Origin: Bacteroidales bacterium
GTDB taxonomy: Bacteria > Bacteroidota > Bacteroidia > Bacteroidales > UBA7960
Assembly: GCA_007122505.1 (NCBI GenBank)
Contig: SKTQ01000124.1
Span: 1 to 5,263, forward strand
Direction: 5' to 3'
DNA: 5,263 nucleotides
Part shown: one piece after another, positions 1 through 5,263 of the stretch
Layout: every line of letters begins with the position of its first letter
Numbering within the stretch: position 1 is the stretch's first letter
Translations under genes and position numbers: made by a program
The notes under the pieces: model-generated
The model's database searches: none
The model's input: the letters and a program-made list of their open reading frames with translations, nothing else
Told to the model about the DNA's origin: nothing

Positions 1-493
1 GAAAACTTTGCAGGTAAATGATCTTATCTTCGAAATATCCAACATTTTTCAAAACGCCAGAAACTTCCTTTACCTCGGCCGTGGATACAATTTCCCGGTA
101 GCCCTCGAAGGCGCACTTAAGCTTAAAGAAATTTCCTATATCCATGCAGAAGGCTATCCGGCAGCTGAAATGAAACATGGACCCATTGCACTGATCGACG
201 AAGAAATGCCCGTTGTGGTGATCGCCACAAAAAAAGGAAGCTATGAAAAAGTGATCAGCAACATACAGGAAGTCAAGGCAAGAAAGGGAATTATTATCGC
301 CATTGTTACAGAGGGGGATGATGATGTTAGAAAAATGGCCGATCATGTGATCGAAATACCTGAAACAAACGAAATATTTGTGCCGCTGGTGGCAACCATT
401 CCGCTGCAACTACTTTCATACCATATCGCCGTGTTGAGGGGTTGCAACGTAGATCAACCCAGAAACCTGGCTAAATCTGTTACAGTGGAATAA
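1..493 (+). CDS. glmS: Glutamine-fructose-6-phosphate aminotransferase (isomerizing), C-terminal part, 5' end outside the window
   Basis: GlmS makes glucosamine-6-phosphate from fructose-6-phosphate and glutamine in the cytoplasm, the first step towards UDP-GlcNAc for peptidoglycan and outer-membrane glycolipid. Only the last 163 codons are visible, in the frame starting at base 2; the N-terminal glutaminase domain and the first SIS domain lie upstream. A full protein is about 610 residues. What is seen is the second SIS (sugar isomerase) domain: the GRGYNFPVALEGALKLKEIS segment, the KHGPIALI segment, and the diagnostic C-terminal tail DQPRNLAKSVTVE. Residues aligning with the E. coli isomerase residues Glu488 (codon 128-130), His504 (176-178) and Lys603 (473-475) are all present, so the domain looks functional. 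The TTG at base 8 is an internal Leu codon, not a start. No glmS ribozyme could be assessed because the 5' end is missing. An intrinsic terminator follows at 567-595. Identification is very secure. Confidence 0.96.
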   Translation, partial: KTLQVNDLIFEISNIFQNARNFLYLGRGYNFPVALEGALKLKEISYIHAEGYPAAEMKHGPIALIDEEMPVVVIATKKGSYEKVISNIQEVKARKGIIIAIVTEGDDDVRKMADHVIEIPETNEIFVPLVATIPLQLLSYHIAVLRGCNVDQPRNLAKSVTVE

Positions 494-566
494 ACAATAT
501 AAACTGTAGTACAGCGAAAACCGCTAATTTTTATGAAAATGCGCTGACTGTAAACCCATATTTTCT

Positions 567-595
567 CCCTTGCATGTTAGCATGCAGGGGTTTTT
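567..595 (+). terminator. Rho-independent terminator after glmS
   Basis: A 10-bp stem (567-576 CCCTTGCATG with 581-590 CATGCAGGGG, one T-G wobble) closes a TTAG tetraloop and is followed directly by five T residues (591-595). It lies 73 bases after the glmS stop codon. The T-tract ends only 11 bases before the preferred start of the next gene (607), so a transcript for that gene either begins upstream and reads through this hairpin or starts very near it. Confidence 0.85.
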
Positions 596-606
596 AAATG
601 ATAGCC

Positions 607-1173
607 ATGAAAAAAATTACCTTGTACTTTTTCCTGATCTTCTGTGTTCAGGTATTGTATGCAGAAGAACCCCTTATCCTGATTTGCTACCATAGTGAAA
701 CCGGCAACACCAAAACAATGGCAGAAGCCGTTTTTGAAGGAGCCTCGCGGGTGGAAGGGGTAAGGGTATGGTTAAAAGCCATAGACGAAACCAGCACAGA
801 TGACCTGATCCTGGCAAATGCAATCATCCTCGGAAGCCCGGTATATAATGCAAATGTTACACCACAGGTTTCAGCATTCATCGCATCATGGCCATTTGAA
901 GAACAGCAGCTTAAAGGGAAGCTTGGAGCCGCATTCGTAACGGCAGGGGGTGTGTCGGCAGGAGAGGAAATCACACAAATGAATATCCTTCAGTCCATGC
1001 TGATTTTTGGGATGATTGTTATGGGTGGCCCTGACTGGTCATCTCCATTCGGTGCTTCAGCCATCAGAGGCGAAAACTTCTTTCCCCCTGGTGAACCCAT
1101 TCATCCGGATTTCCTGAAAAAAGGATATAACCTTGGAAAACGTGTTGCAGAAACAACAAGAGATCTGTTTTAA
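607..1173 (+). CDS. Exported WrbA/flavodoxin-like FMN-binding protein
   Basis: This 188-residue protein has the flavodoxin fold of the WrbA / NAD(P)H:quinone oxidoreductase group, so it probably binds FMN and shuttles electrons, perhaps to quinones; the substrate is unknown. Numbering from 607: residues 1-19 (MKKITLYFFLIFCVQVLYA) look like a Sec signal peptide with cleavage after Ala19. There is no twin arginine and no good lipobox (Phe, not Gly/Ala/Ser, precedes the Cys). Strand 1 and the FMN phosphate loop are ICYHSETGNTKTM (SETGNT at 30-35). The second flavin loop is LGSPVYNANVTPQ (from residue 75), followed by GKLGAAFVTAGG (from 104) and PFGASAI (from 147), in the order seen in WrbA. Length is close to WrbA's roughly 200 once the leader is removed. 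I prefer ATG 607 because it gives a clean signal peptide; in-frame ATG 598 would add MIA and begins 2 bases after the glmS terminator T-tract. Neither has a clear ribosome binding site. It may be co-transcribed with the PfkB gene 140 bases downstream. Family assignment is firm, exact role is not. Confidence 0.85.
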   Translation: MKKITLYFFLIFCVQVLYAEEPLILICYHSETGNTKTMAEAVFEGASRVEGVRVWLKAIDETSTDDLILANAIILGSPVYNANVTPQVSAFIASWPFEEQQLKGKLGAAFVTAGGVSAGEEITQMNILQSMLIFGMIVMGGPDWSSPFGASAIRGENFFPPGEPIHPDFLKKGYNLGKRVAETTRDLF

Positions 1174-1268
1174 ATGCATTTGTGCAACCATCAGCCAGAG
1201 ATAAAATGTATAGAGGTTTAAAAAAAATAAGATCAGTTTCTACGTGCTGCTGATCAACCATTAATGCA

Positions 1269-1296
1269 GAGTGACAGATAAATGGCTTTTTCACTC
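1269..1296 (+). other. Possible hairpin in the leader of the PfkB-family gene
   Basis: GAGTGA (1269-1274) and TCACTC (1291-1296) are perfect inverted arms, and three more pairs (AGA with TTT, one a wobble) can form after a single mismatch. The hairpin ends 17 bases before the PfkB start codon. No T-run follows, so it is not a + strand terminator. It could be an mRNA leader structure or chance; no known riboswitch was recognised. The rest of the 140-base gap (1174-1313) shows no convincing -33/-7 promoter. Confidence 0.2.
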
Positions 1297-1313
1297 ATGA
1301 AAAATAAATTGGG

Positions 1314-2228
1314 ATGAGTTTACTGGTAGTGGGCACAGTAGCCTTCGATGAAATTGAAACACCACTGGGGAAAACAGGAAAAATTCTGGGCGGTGCCGCC
1401 ACATATGTTGGTCTGGCAGCCAGCCTGCTGATCGATGATATTCGCATGTCGGCAGTGGTGGGTGATGACTTTCCGCAGCAATACCTGGATTTATTTACTG
1501 AAAGAAATATTAACATTCAGGGAATCAAAATTGTTCCGGGTCAAAAATCTTTTTTCTGGTCAGGAAAATACCACGCGAACATGAACCAACGCGACACCAT
1601 AACTACAGACCTCAATGTGCTGGCTGACTTTAATCCGGTGTTGCCCGAATTATACCGGAAAAGTAAATATCTGATGCTGGGTAACCTGACACCATCCATC
1701 CAAAAAAGCGTCATCAACCAGATGCAGGAACGACCCAATCTGATTTGTATGGATACGATGAATTTTTGGATGGACACTGCATGGAACGACCTTCTGGAGG
1801 TAGTGGCTATGGTAGACGTTTTGGCAGTCAATGAAGAAGAAGCCAGGCAGCTGTCAGGCCAGTACTCCCTGGTGCATGCCGCGAGAAAAATCCAGGCCAT
1901 GGGGCCCGATTACGTTATCGTGAAGAGAGGAGAACACGGTGCCCTGCTTTTTTACGGTGATGAAAAATTCTATGCACCGGCAATGCCGCTCGATAATGTA
2001 ATTGACCCAACCGGGGCAGGGGATTCTTTCGCCGGCGGATTCATGGGCTACCTTTCAAAAATGGATGATATCTCATTTGAAAGCATGAAAAATGCCCTGA
2101 TTTATGGTGCAGCACTGGCCAGTTTCTCAGTGGAAAAATTTGGAACAGAACGTTTGCTGGAAATATCCGCCGAAGATATCTATAAACGGCTTGGTGAATT
2201 TGTGAAGCTTGTATCATTCTCTTTATAA
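1314..2228 (+). CDS. PfkB-family (ribokinase-like) sugar kinase
   Basis: This 304-residue cytoplasmic protein belongs to the ribokinase/PfkB superfamily, which transfers the gamma-phosphate of ATP to a hydroxyl of a sugar or nucleoside; the substrate cannot be told from the sequence. The N-terminal strand reads LLVVGTVAFDEIETP, followed by the substrate-side Gly-Gly motif (GGAATYVG, residues 26-33) and VVGDDF (48-53). The NxxE motif involved in Mg/phosphate handling is Asn173-Glu176 (VNEEEARQL). VKRGEHGALLF starts at 203. The PfkB signature 2 with the anion hole and catalytic base is DPTGAGDSFAGGF (231-243, catalytic Asp237). All catalytic elements are intact and the length is normal. ATG 1314 is the first start after an in-frame TAA at 1305-1307; no Shine-Dalgarno is seen. 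From memory, close relatives with the VGTVAFDEIETP start are widespread in Bacteroidota and annotated only as sugar kinase or PfkB-family kinase. It could share a transcript with the flavodoxin-like gene upstream; a weak terminator overlaps its stop codon. Confidence 0.93.
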   Translation: MSLLVVGTVAFDEIETPLGKTGKILGGAATYVGLAASLLIDDIRMSAVVGDDFPQQYLDLFTERNINIQGIKIVPGQKSFFWSGKYHANMNQRDTITTDLNVLADFNPVLPELYRKSKYLMLGNLTPSIQKSVINQMQERPNLICMDTMNFWMDTAWNDLLEVVAMVDVLAVNEEEARQLSGQYSLVHAARKIQAMGPDYVIVKRGEHGALLFYGDEKFYAPAMPLDNVIDPTGAGDSFAGGFMGYLSKMDDISFESMKNALIYGAALASFSVEKFGTERLLEISAEDIYKRLGEFVKLVSFSL

Positions 2229-2259
2229 GCAAACTTCTTTGCTTTGTGATGTTTTTTTT
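2227..2259 (+). terminator. Weak candidate terminator after the PfkB-family gene
   Basis: AAGCAAA (2227-2233, overlapping the TAA stop) pairs perfectly with TTTGCTT (2238-2244) across a CTTC loop, and eight T residues follow at 2252-2259. The stem is only 7 bp and A/T-rich, and 7 bases separate it from the T-run, so this is weaker than the other two terminators in the window. A second poor hairpin (TGGCT 2271-2275 with AGCCA 2290-2294), followed by six T residues, lies just downstream and may serve as a back-up. Confidence 0.35.
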
Positions 2260-2305
2260 GATGTCGCTTCTGGCTTTTTTTGTAACTTTAGCCACTTTTT
2301 TCGGT

Positions 2306-2384
2306 AGTGTCCGTTTTGGTGTAATAAATCATTGACCAATCTGTATCTCACATACGTTTTCCCTGATGCAGAAAAACAGACACT
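2306..2384. repeat. 12-bp inverted repeat flanking the putative EF-G2 promoter
   Basis: The left arm AGTGTCCGTTTT (2306-2317) and right arm AAAACAGACACT (2373-2384) are reverse complements at 11 of 12 positions. GGT (2303-2305) and ACC (2387-2389) could extend the stem past a small bulge. The 55 bases between the arms hold the candidate -33 and -7 elements. Only the right arm would be in the transcript, so a role at DNA level (paired operator sites) is likelier than an RNA hairpin. Chance cannot be excluded. Confidence 0.45.
2331..2360 (+). promoter_or_regulatory. Candidate Bacteroidota-type promoter for the EF-G2 gene
   Basis: ATTG at 2331-2334 (-33 element) is followed after 18 bases by TACGTTTT at 2353-2360, matching seven of eight positions of the -7 consensus TAnnTTTG (last base T instead of G). 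The spacing equals that of the better promoter at 4804-4833. Transcription would start near 2366 and give a leader of roughly 85-90 bases. A short dyad, GTAT-N5-ATAC (2343-2355), overlaps the -7 element and could be a regulator site. Confidence 0.4.
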
Positions 2385-2453
2385 ATACCAGGCGAAAATA
2401 TTGAAACGAATAAAAACCCGAATTATACACATTTTAAAATTTGTGATGACGCT

Positions 2454-4589
2454 ATGAAAGTATATCAGACGAAAGAATTGAAAAACATCGCCCTGGTAGG
2501 CGGAGCAAAAGCCGGGAAAACCACCCTTGCCGAAGCTATGCTGTTCGAAGGCGGTGTAATCAAAAGACGTGGTTCCGTAGATGACAAAAACTCCGTTTCG
2601 GACTATCGCGAAATTGAACTCGAAAGACAGGCTTCAGTTTCTTCAACCCTCATGTATGCCGAATATGCCGGCCATAAAATAAATATCATCGACACTCCCG
2701 GCTTCGACGACTTTATCGGAGAGGTAATTGCCGCGTTAAAAGTTTCCGACACCGCAGTAATGGTTATTAACTCCCAAAATGGAGTAGAAGTCGGTACGGA
2801 AATTATCTGGCGCCAGATTACACGTCTCGAAAAACCAGTGATATTTTTGATGAACCAGCTGGAGCATGAAAAAGCCAATTTCGACGAAAGCATCCGGCAA
2901 CTGAAAACACAATTCGGCGATAAAGCCATCGTGGCTCAATATCCCGTAAACCCCGGTCACGGATTCGACAGTGTGATCGATGTGCTGAAAATGAAGATGT
3001 ACAAGTTCCCGAAAGACGGCGGCCAACCCCAAATACTCGATATCCCGGCTGAAGAAAAAGACAAGGCTGAAGAGTTTCGCAATGCAATCATCGAAGCAGC
3101 TGCCGAAAGCGAAGAAGCTCTCATGGAGGCTTTCTTTGAAAATGGAACCCTCAGCGATGAAGAACTGCAAAAGGGAATCAAACAAGGAATCGCCACCAGA
3201 ACCATGTTTCCTGTAATGTGTGCATCCGCAAAAAACAACCAGGGCGTTGGCCGCTTCATGGAGTGTATCACCGAAAATCTTCCGGGGCCTCTGGACGTTA
3301 CTCCGGATAAAGACACAGAAGGGAAAGAGTTTTCTATGGACCCCGATAAGGATGTTGTGGCATTTGTCTTCAAAACAGCAGTGGAACCCCATCTGGGTGA
3401 ACTTTCCTTTTTCCGTGTCTATGAAGGAACCATCGCCGAATCTGCCGACCTGATCAACAGCAGCACAAGCAGCAAGGAACGACTGTCACAACTCTTCGTC
3501 GTGGCAGGTAAAAACCGCCAGAAAGTTGAAAAAGTAATGCCCGGTGATCTGGCCGCAACAATCAAGCTGAAAGATACACACACAAACAATACACTCACAG
3601 GACCCAAGAATCAGGGAATCCAGGTAAGCCCGATACAGTTCCCCGAACCAAAGCACCGCTTCGCCGTTAAAGCCAAAAACTCCGGTGACGAGGAAAAACT
3701 GGGAACAGTACTCAGAGAAATGAATAATATTGACCCAACACTGCTGTTTGAACAGTCAAAGGAACTCCGGCAAATGATCGTGTCCGGACAAGGTGAAATG
3801 CACCTCAACGTGGCAAAATGGTCTCTGGAAAATATTCACAAGGTAGAGGTAGAATTCTTCTCCCCAAAAATTCCTTATCGCGAAACCATTACCAAGTCCG
3901 CAAAAGCAACATACAGACACAAAAAACAATCAGGCGGTGCCGGTCAGTTTGGTGAAGTGTTTATGATGGTAGAACCCTACCAGGAAGGAAAACCTAATCA
4001 AACAGAATTCCCCGTTAGAAAGCAGGAAGTGCACGACATGAGCTGGGGAGGCAAGCTCGTCTTCAACAATTGTATCGTCGGTGGATCTATTGATGCACGG
4101 TTTATGCCTGCCATCCTCAAAGGTGTGATGGAAAAAATGGAAGAAGGGCCCCTTACCGGTTCTTATGCACGCGATATCATCGTGAATATCTATGATGGGA
4201 AAATGCACCCCGTTGATTCCAACGAGATTTCCTTCAAACTGGCCGGGAGAAATGCATTTAAGGATGCCTTTAAAAACGCTGGTCCCAAAATCATGGAACC
4301 CATTTATGATGTGGAAGTGATGGTACCTGAAGAAAAAATGGGCGACGTAATGACCGACCTACAGGGCCGAAGAGCCTTGATCATGGGTATGGAAAGCGAA
4401 GGCAATTACCAGAAAATTCGCGCCAAAGTACCCCTGGCCGAACTGAACAGGTATTCAACCGCCCTCAGCTCTTTAACCAGCGGACGTGCAACCTATGGTA
4501 TGAAATACGCTGAATATCAGCAGGTGCCGATGGATATCCAGGATCAACTGCTGAAAGCCTATGAAGAAGAACAGAAAGAAGAAGATTAG
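2454..4589 (+). CDS. fusA2: Translation elongation factor G paralogue EF-G2, with degenerate GTPase motifs
   Basis: This 711-residue cytoplasmic protein has the full EF-G layout: G domain about 1-280, domain II about 298-385, III about 395-470, IV about 472-600 and V about 608-700. EF-G moves tRNA-mRNA through the ribosome and helps recycle it. The P-loop is GGAKAGKTT (16-24), with Lys19 where EF-G has the Asp of AHVDAGKTT. Switch I reads ERQASVS (57-63) instead of ERGITIT. Switch II is DTPGFDDF (80-87), with Phe84 replacing the catalytic His. The guanine motif NKxD is NQLE (134-137), while SAK (258-260) is kept. Domain IV keeps its tip His585 (DGKMHPVDSNE) and a QSGGAGQFG loop (492-500). Domain V has GDVMTDLQGRR (630-640). 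The start MKVYQTKELKNIALVG matches the Bacteroides EF-G2 as I remember it. That Bacteroides thetaiotaomicron paralogue has been reported to support elongation without GTP hydrolysis and to be induced by carbon limitation through the regulator Cur. The gene is not in a str operon and appears monocistronic, with its own promoter and terminator. No Shine-Dalgarno is seen; the start is behind A/T-rich DNA. Confidence 0.95.
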   Translation: MKVYQTKELKNIALVGGAKAGKTTLAEAMLFEGGVIKRRGSVDDKNSVSDYREIELERQASVSSTLMYAEYAGHKINIIDTPGFDDFIGEVIAALKVSDTAVMVINSQNGVEVGTEIIWRQITRLEKPVIFLMNQLEHEKANFDESIRQLKTQFGDKAIVAQYPVNPGHGFDSVIDVLKMKMYKFPKDGGQPQILDIPAEEKDKAEEFRNAIIEAAAESEEALMEAFFENGTLSDEELQKGIKQGIATRTMFPVMCASAKNNQGVGRFMECITENLPGPLDVTPDKDTEGKEFSMDPDKDVVAFVFKTAVEPHLGELSFFRVYEGTIAESADLINSSTSSKERLSQLFVVAGKNRQKVEKVMPGDLAATIKLKDTHTNNTLTGPKNQGIQVSPIQFPEPKHRFAVKAKNSGDEEKLGTVLREMNNIDPTLLFEQSKELRQMIVSGQGEMHLNVAKWSLENIHKVEVEFFSPKIPYRETITKSAKATYRHKKQSGGAGQFGEVFMMVEPYQEGKPNQTEFPVRKQEVHDMSWGGKLVFNNCIVGGSIDARFMPAILKGVMEKMEEGPLTGSYARDIIVNIYDGKMHPVDSNEISFKLAGRNAFKDAFKNAGPKIMEPIYDVEVMVPEEKMGDVMTDLQGRRALIMGMESEGNYQKIRAKVPLAELNRYSTALSSLTSGRATYGMKYAEYQQVPMDIQDQLLKAYEEEQKEED

Positions 4590-4665
4590 TCAACAGCCCC
4601 GGAAACAACCGTCCTCGCCAGGAAAGGCTGTTTCAAGGACTCTCAAAGCTTTTTGCAAACACCCC

Positions 4666-4698
4666 AAAGCCCGCAAGCTTATCAACTTGCGGGCTTTT
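4666..4698 (+). terminator. Strong Rho-independent terminator after the EF-G2 gene
   Basis: A perfect 12-bp stem, AAAGCCCGCAAG (4666-4677) with CTTGCGGGCTTT (4686-4697), closes an 8-base loop and runs into a T-stretch (4695-4698, then GCTGTTTT). It lies 76 bases after the EF-G2 stop. The flanking A and T runs are symmetric, so it could also stop transcription on the - strand, although no - strand gene is present. Confidence 0.92.
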
Positions 4699-4803
4699 GC
4701 TGTTTTATAACGGGATTATCAATCATTATTCCATCCAGCAAAGCATGCTGAAATCCCACGAATGTCAAAATGAAAAAAATAAGCCGTTTATACTTTAGAT
4801 TAT

Positions 4804-4833
4804 TTTGCAGATTGACTGAAAATATTACTTTTG
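4804..4833 (+). promoter_or_regulatory. Bacteroidota-type promoter for the AbgT-family gene
   Basis: TTTG at 4804-4807 (-33) and TACTTTTG at 4826-4833 (-7) match the Bacteroidota consensus TTTG / TAnnTTTG at every defined position, with an 18-base spacer. The start site should fall near 4839-4841, about 78 bases before the AbgT start codon. It lies downstream of the EF-G2 terminator, which supports independent transcription of the transporter gene. Confidence 0.65.
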
Positions 4834-4917
4834 CTTTTTTTGAAATTATTTGACCAACAGCTATTTAGAATCTTTATAAATTGGACTGATCCATCATTCC
4901 GTCACAAACAGCAAGCT

Positions 4918-5263
4918 ATGGACAACACGAACAAAAATCAAACGGGAAAAGAGAAAGAGAACAAAGCCGCTGCCGCTCCTTCCAATAGCAATAATCAATC
5001 AGCAGGAGCAGCATCTTCCGGAATATTAAAATGGATAGAAGATATGGGGAACAAACTACCCCATCCTTTCTGGATTTTTGTCTGGATTACTGTTTTGATT
5101 GTTTTGATGAGTGCTATTACGGCCTTTTTTGGTGTGAGTGCTATTCATCCGGATGATGGTACTCTGGTGGAAGCTGAAAACCTCATCTCCGGCGAGGGCT
5201 TGAGGCGTTTTGTTGAGGAAGCTGTAACAAACTTTGCCCATTTTGCGCCATTTGGACTGGTAC
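4918..5263 (+). CDS. AbgT-family transporter, N-terminal part, 3' end outside the window
   Basis: The reading frame is open from ATG 4918 to the right edge (115 codons); AbgT-family proteins are about 500 residues, so roughly three quarters is missing. Family members are inner-membrane transporters: E. coli AbgT imports p-aminobenzoyl-glutamate, a folate breakdown product, and relatives such as MtrF and YdaH export sulfonamides. Residues 1-34 are a polar, Asn/Gln/Lys/Ser/Ala-rich tail without a signal peptide. The family pattern starts at ILKWIEDMGNKLPHPFWIF (36-54), followed by the first membrane helix (about 51-72, hydrophobic through VWITVLIVLMSAITAFFGV). Next comes the periplasmic segment with SAIHPDDGTLVEAENLISGEGLRRF, and then VTNFAHFAPFGLV (103-115), which matches the conserved NF-x-F-x-PLG stretch of AbgT. 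No better start exists: the next in-frame ATG (codon 43) would cut into conserved sequence. A consensus promoter lies about 78 bases upstream of the ATG. The family is secure, but whether it imports or exports, and what, is not. Confidence 0.9.
   Translation, partial: MDNTNKNQTGKEKENKAAAAPSNSNNQSAGAASSGILKWIEDMGNKLPHPFWIFVWITVLIVLMSAITAFFGVSAIHPDDGTLVEAENLISGEGLRRFVEEAVTNFAHFAPFGLV

Larger units (their letters stand above)
4590..4917 (+). other. Intergenic region between the EF-G2 and AbgT-family genes
   Basis: These 328 bases hold no convincing gene. From left to right: an imperfect hairpin at 4602-4634 (GAAACA with TGTTTC, inner TCCT with AGGA) without a T-run; the strong terminator at 4666-4698; a small dyad at 4736-4750 (CAGCA/TGCTG, containing the palindrome AGCATGCT), itself enclosed by GGGATT (4712-4717) and AATCCC (4752-4757); and the candidate AbgT promoter at 4804-4833. 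The last 85 bases form the A/T-rich leader of the AbgT-family gene, in which no riboswitch was recognised. Confidence 0.6.

Noticed and set aside
504..532. Possible -33/-7 pair (CTG, 18 bases, TAATTTTT) upstream of the flavodoxin-like gene
   Set aside because: Both elements depart from consensus and the glmS terminator lies between it and the gene, so it is not annotated as a promoter.
1231..1255. Inverted repeat GATCAG/CTGATC preceded by an A-run, which on the - strand resembles a terminator
   Set aside because: The stem is 6 bp with a 13-base loop, there is no T-run on the + strand, and no - strand gene exists that would need it.
2243..2448. Direct repeat TTTGTGATG at 2243-2251 and 2440-2448, flanking the PfkB/EF-G2 gap
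   Set aside because: Only 9 bp, with no mobile element between the copies and no further similarity; it is probably chance in T-rich DNA.
2440..2448. TGTGA near the EF-G2 start as a half-site for a CRP-type regulator
   Set aside because: No TCACA partner is present at the expected spacing, and the site lies between the predicted start site and the ATG.
2736..3392. A 218-codon open frame on the - strand inside the EF-G2 gene
   Set aside because: It lies wholly within a confidently identified + strand gene, its protein matches no family I know, and antisense open frames are common in genes of this codon usage.
4602..4634. Imperfect hairpin just after the EF-G2 stop codon as a terminator or small RNA
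   Set aside because: It has no T-tract, has mismatches in the stem, and is followed by a much better terminator at 4666-4698.
4770..4853. A 27-codon + strand ORF (MKKISRLYF...) between the EF-G2 and AbgT-family genes
   Set aside because: It overlaps the consensus AbgT promoter at 4804-4833, has no clear ribosome binding site, and is short enough to be chance in A/T-rich DNA.

Overview
The window looks like an ordinary chromosomal segment of a member of the Bacteroidota, most likely a Bacteroidales- or Marinilabiliales-type organism. Three things point there: the EF-G-like protein closely resembles the second EF-G (EF-G2) that I know from Bacteroides; two candidate promoters fit the phylum's -33 TTG / -7 TAnnTTTG pattern; and start codons lack clear Shine-Dalgarno sequences and sit behind A/T-rich DNA. 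Species cannot be named from this sequence. All five supported genes are on the + strand. I see no tRNA, rRNA, CRISPR array, insertion sequence or phage gene.

Layout from left to right. (1) The 3' end of glmS (glucosamine-6-phosphate synthase), closed by a good intrinsic terminator at 567-595. (2) A small WrbA/flavodoxin-fold protein that begins almost on top of that terminator and carries a Sec-type signal peptide, which is unusual for a flavodoxin. (3) A PfkB-family sugar kinase of the type common in Bacteroidota, with its catalytic motifs intact. (4) A T-rich 225-base gap with a weak terminator, a plausible promoter and a 12-bp inverted repeat around that promoter. (5) A 711-residue EF-G paralogue (EF-G2/FusA2) whose G domain has lost the catalytic switch II histidine and other GTPase consensus residues, while domains III-V and the domain IV tip histidine are kept. 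(6) A 328-base gap with a perfect 12-bp terminator hairpin and a consensus -33/-7 promoter. (7) The first 115 codons of an AbgT-family membrane transporter, running off the right edge.

The genes do not form an obvious single operon. glmS and the EF-G2 gene each end in a strong terminator, and the EF-G2 and AbgT genes each seem to have their own promoter. The flavodoxin and PfkB genes could be co-transcribed, because no convincing promoter or + strand terminator lies between them. Functions are mixed: cell-wall amino sugar synthesis, an exported flavoprotein, sugar phosphorylation, translation under special conditions, and transport. I find no evidence of a new multi-gene system. The points most worth a second look are the degenerate GTPase centre of the EF-G2 protein, the dyad around its promoter, and the exported flavodoxin-like protein.
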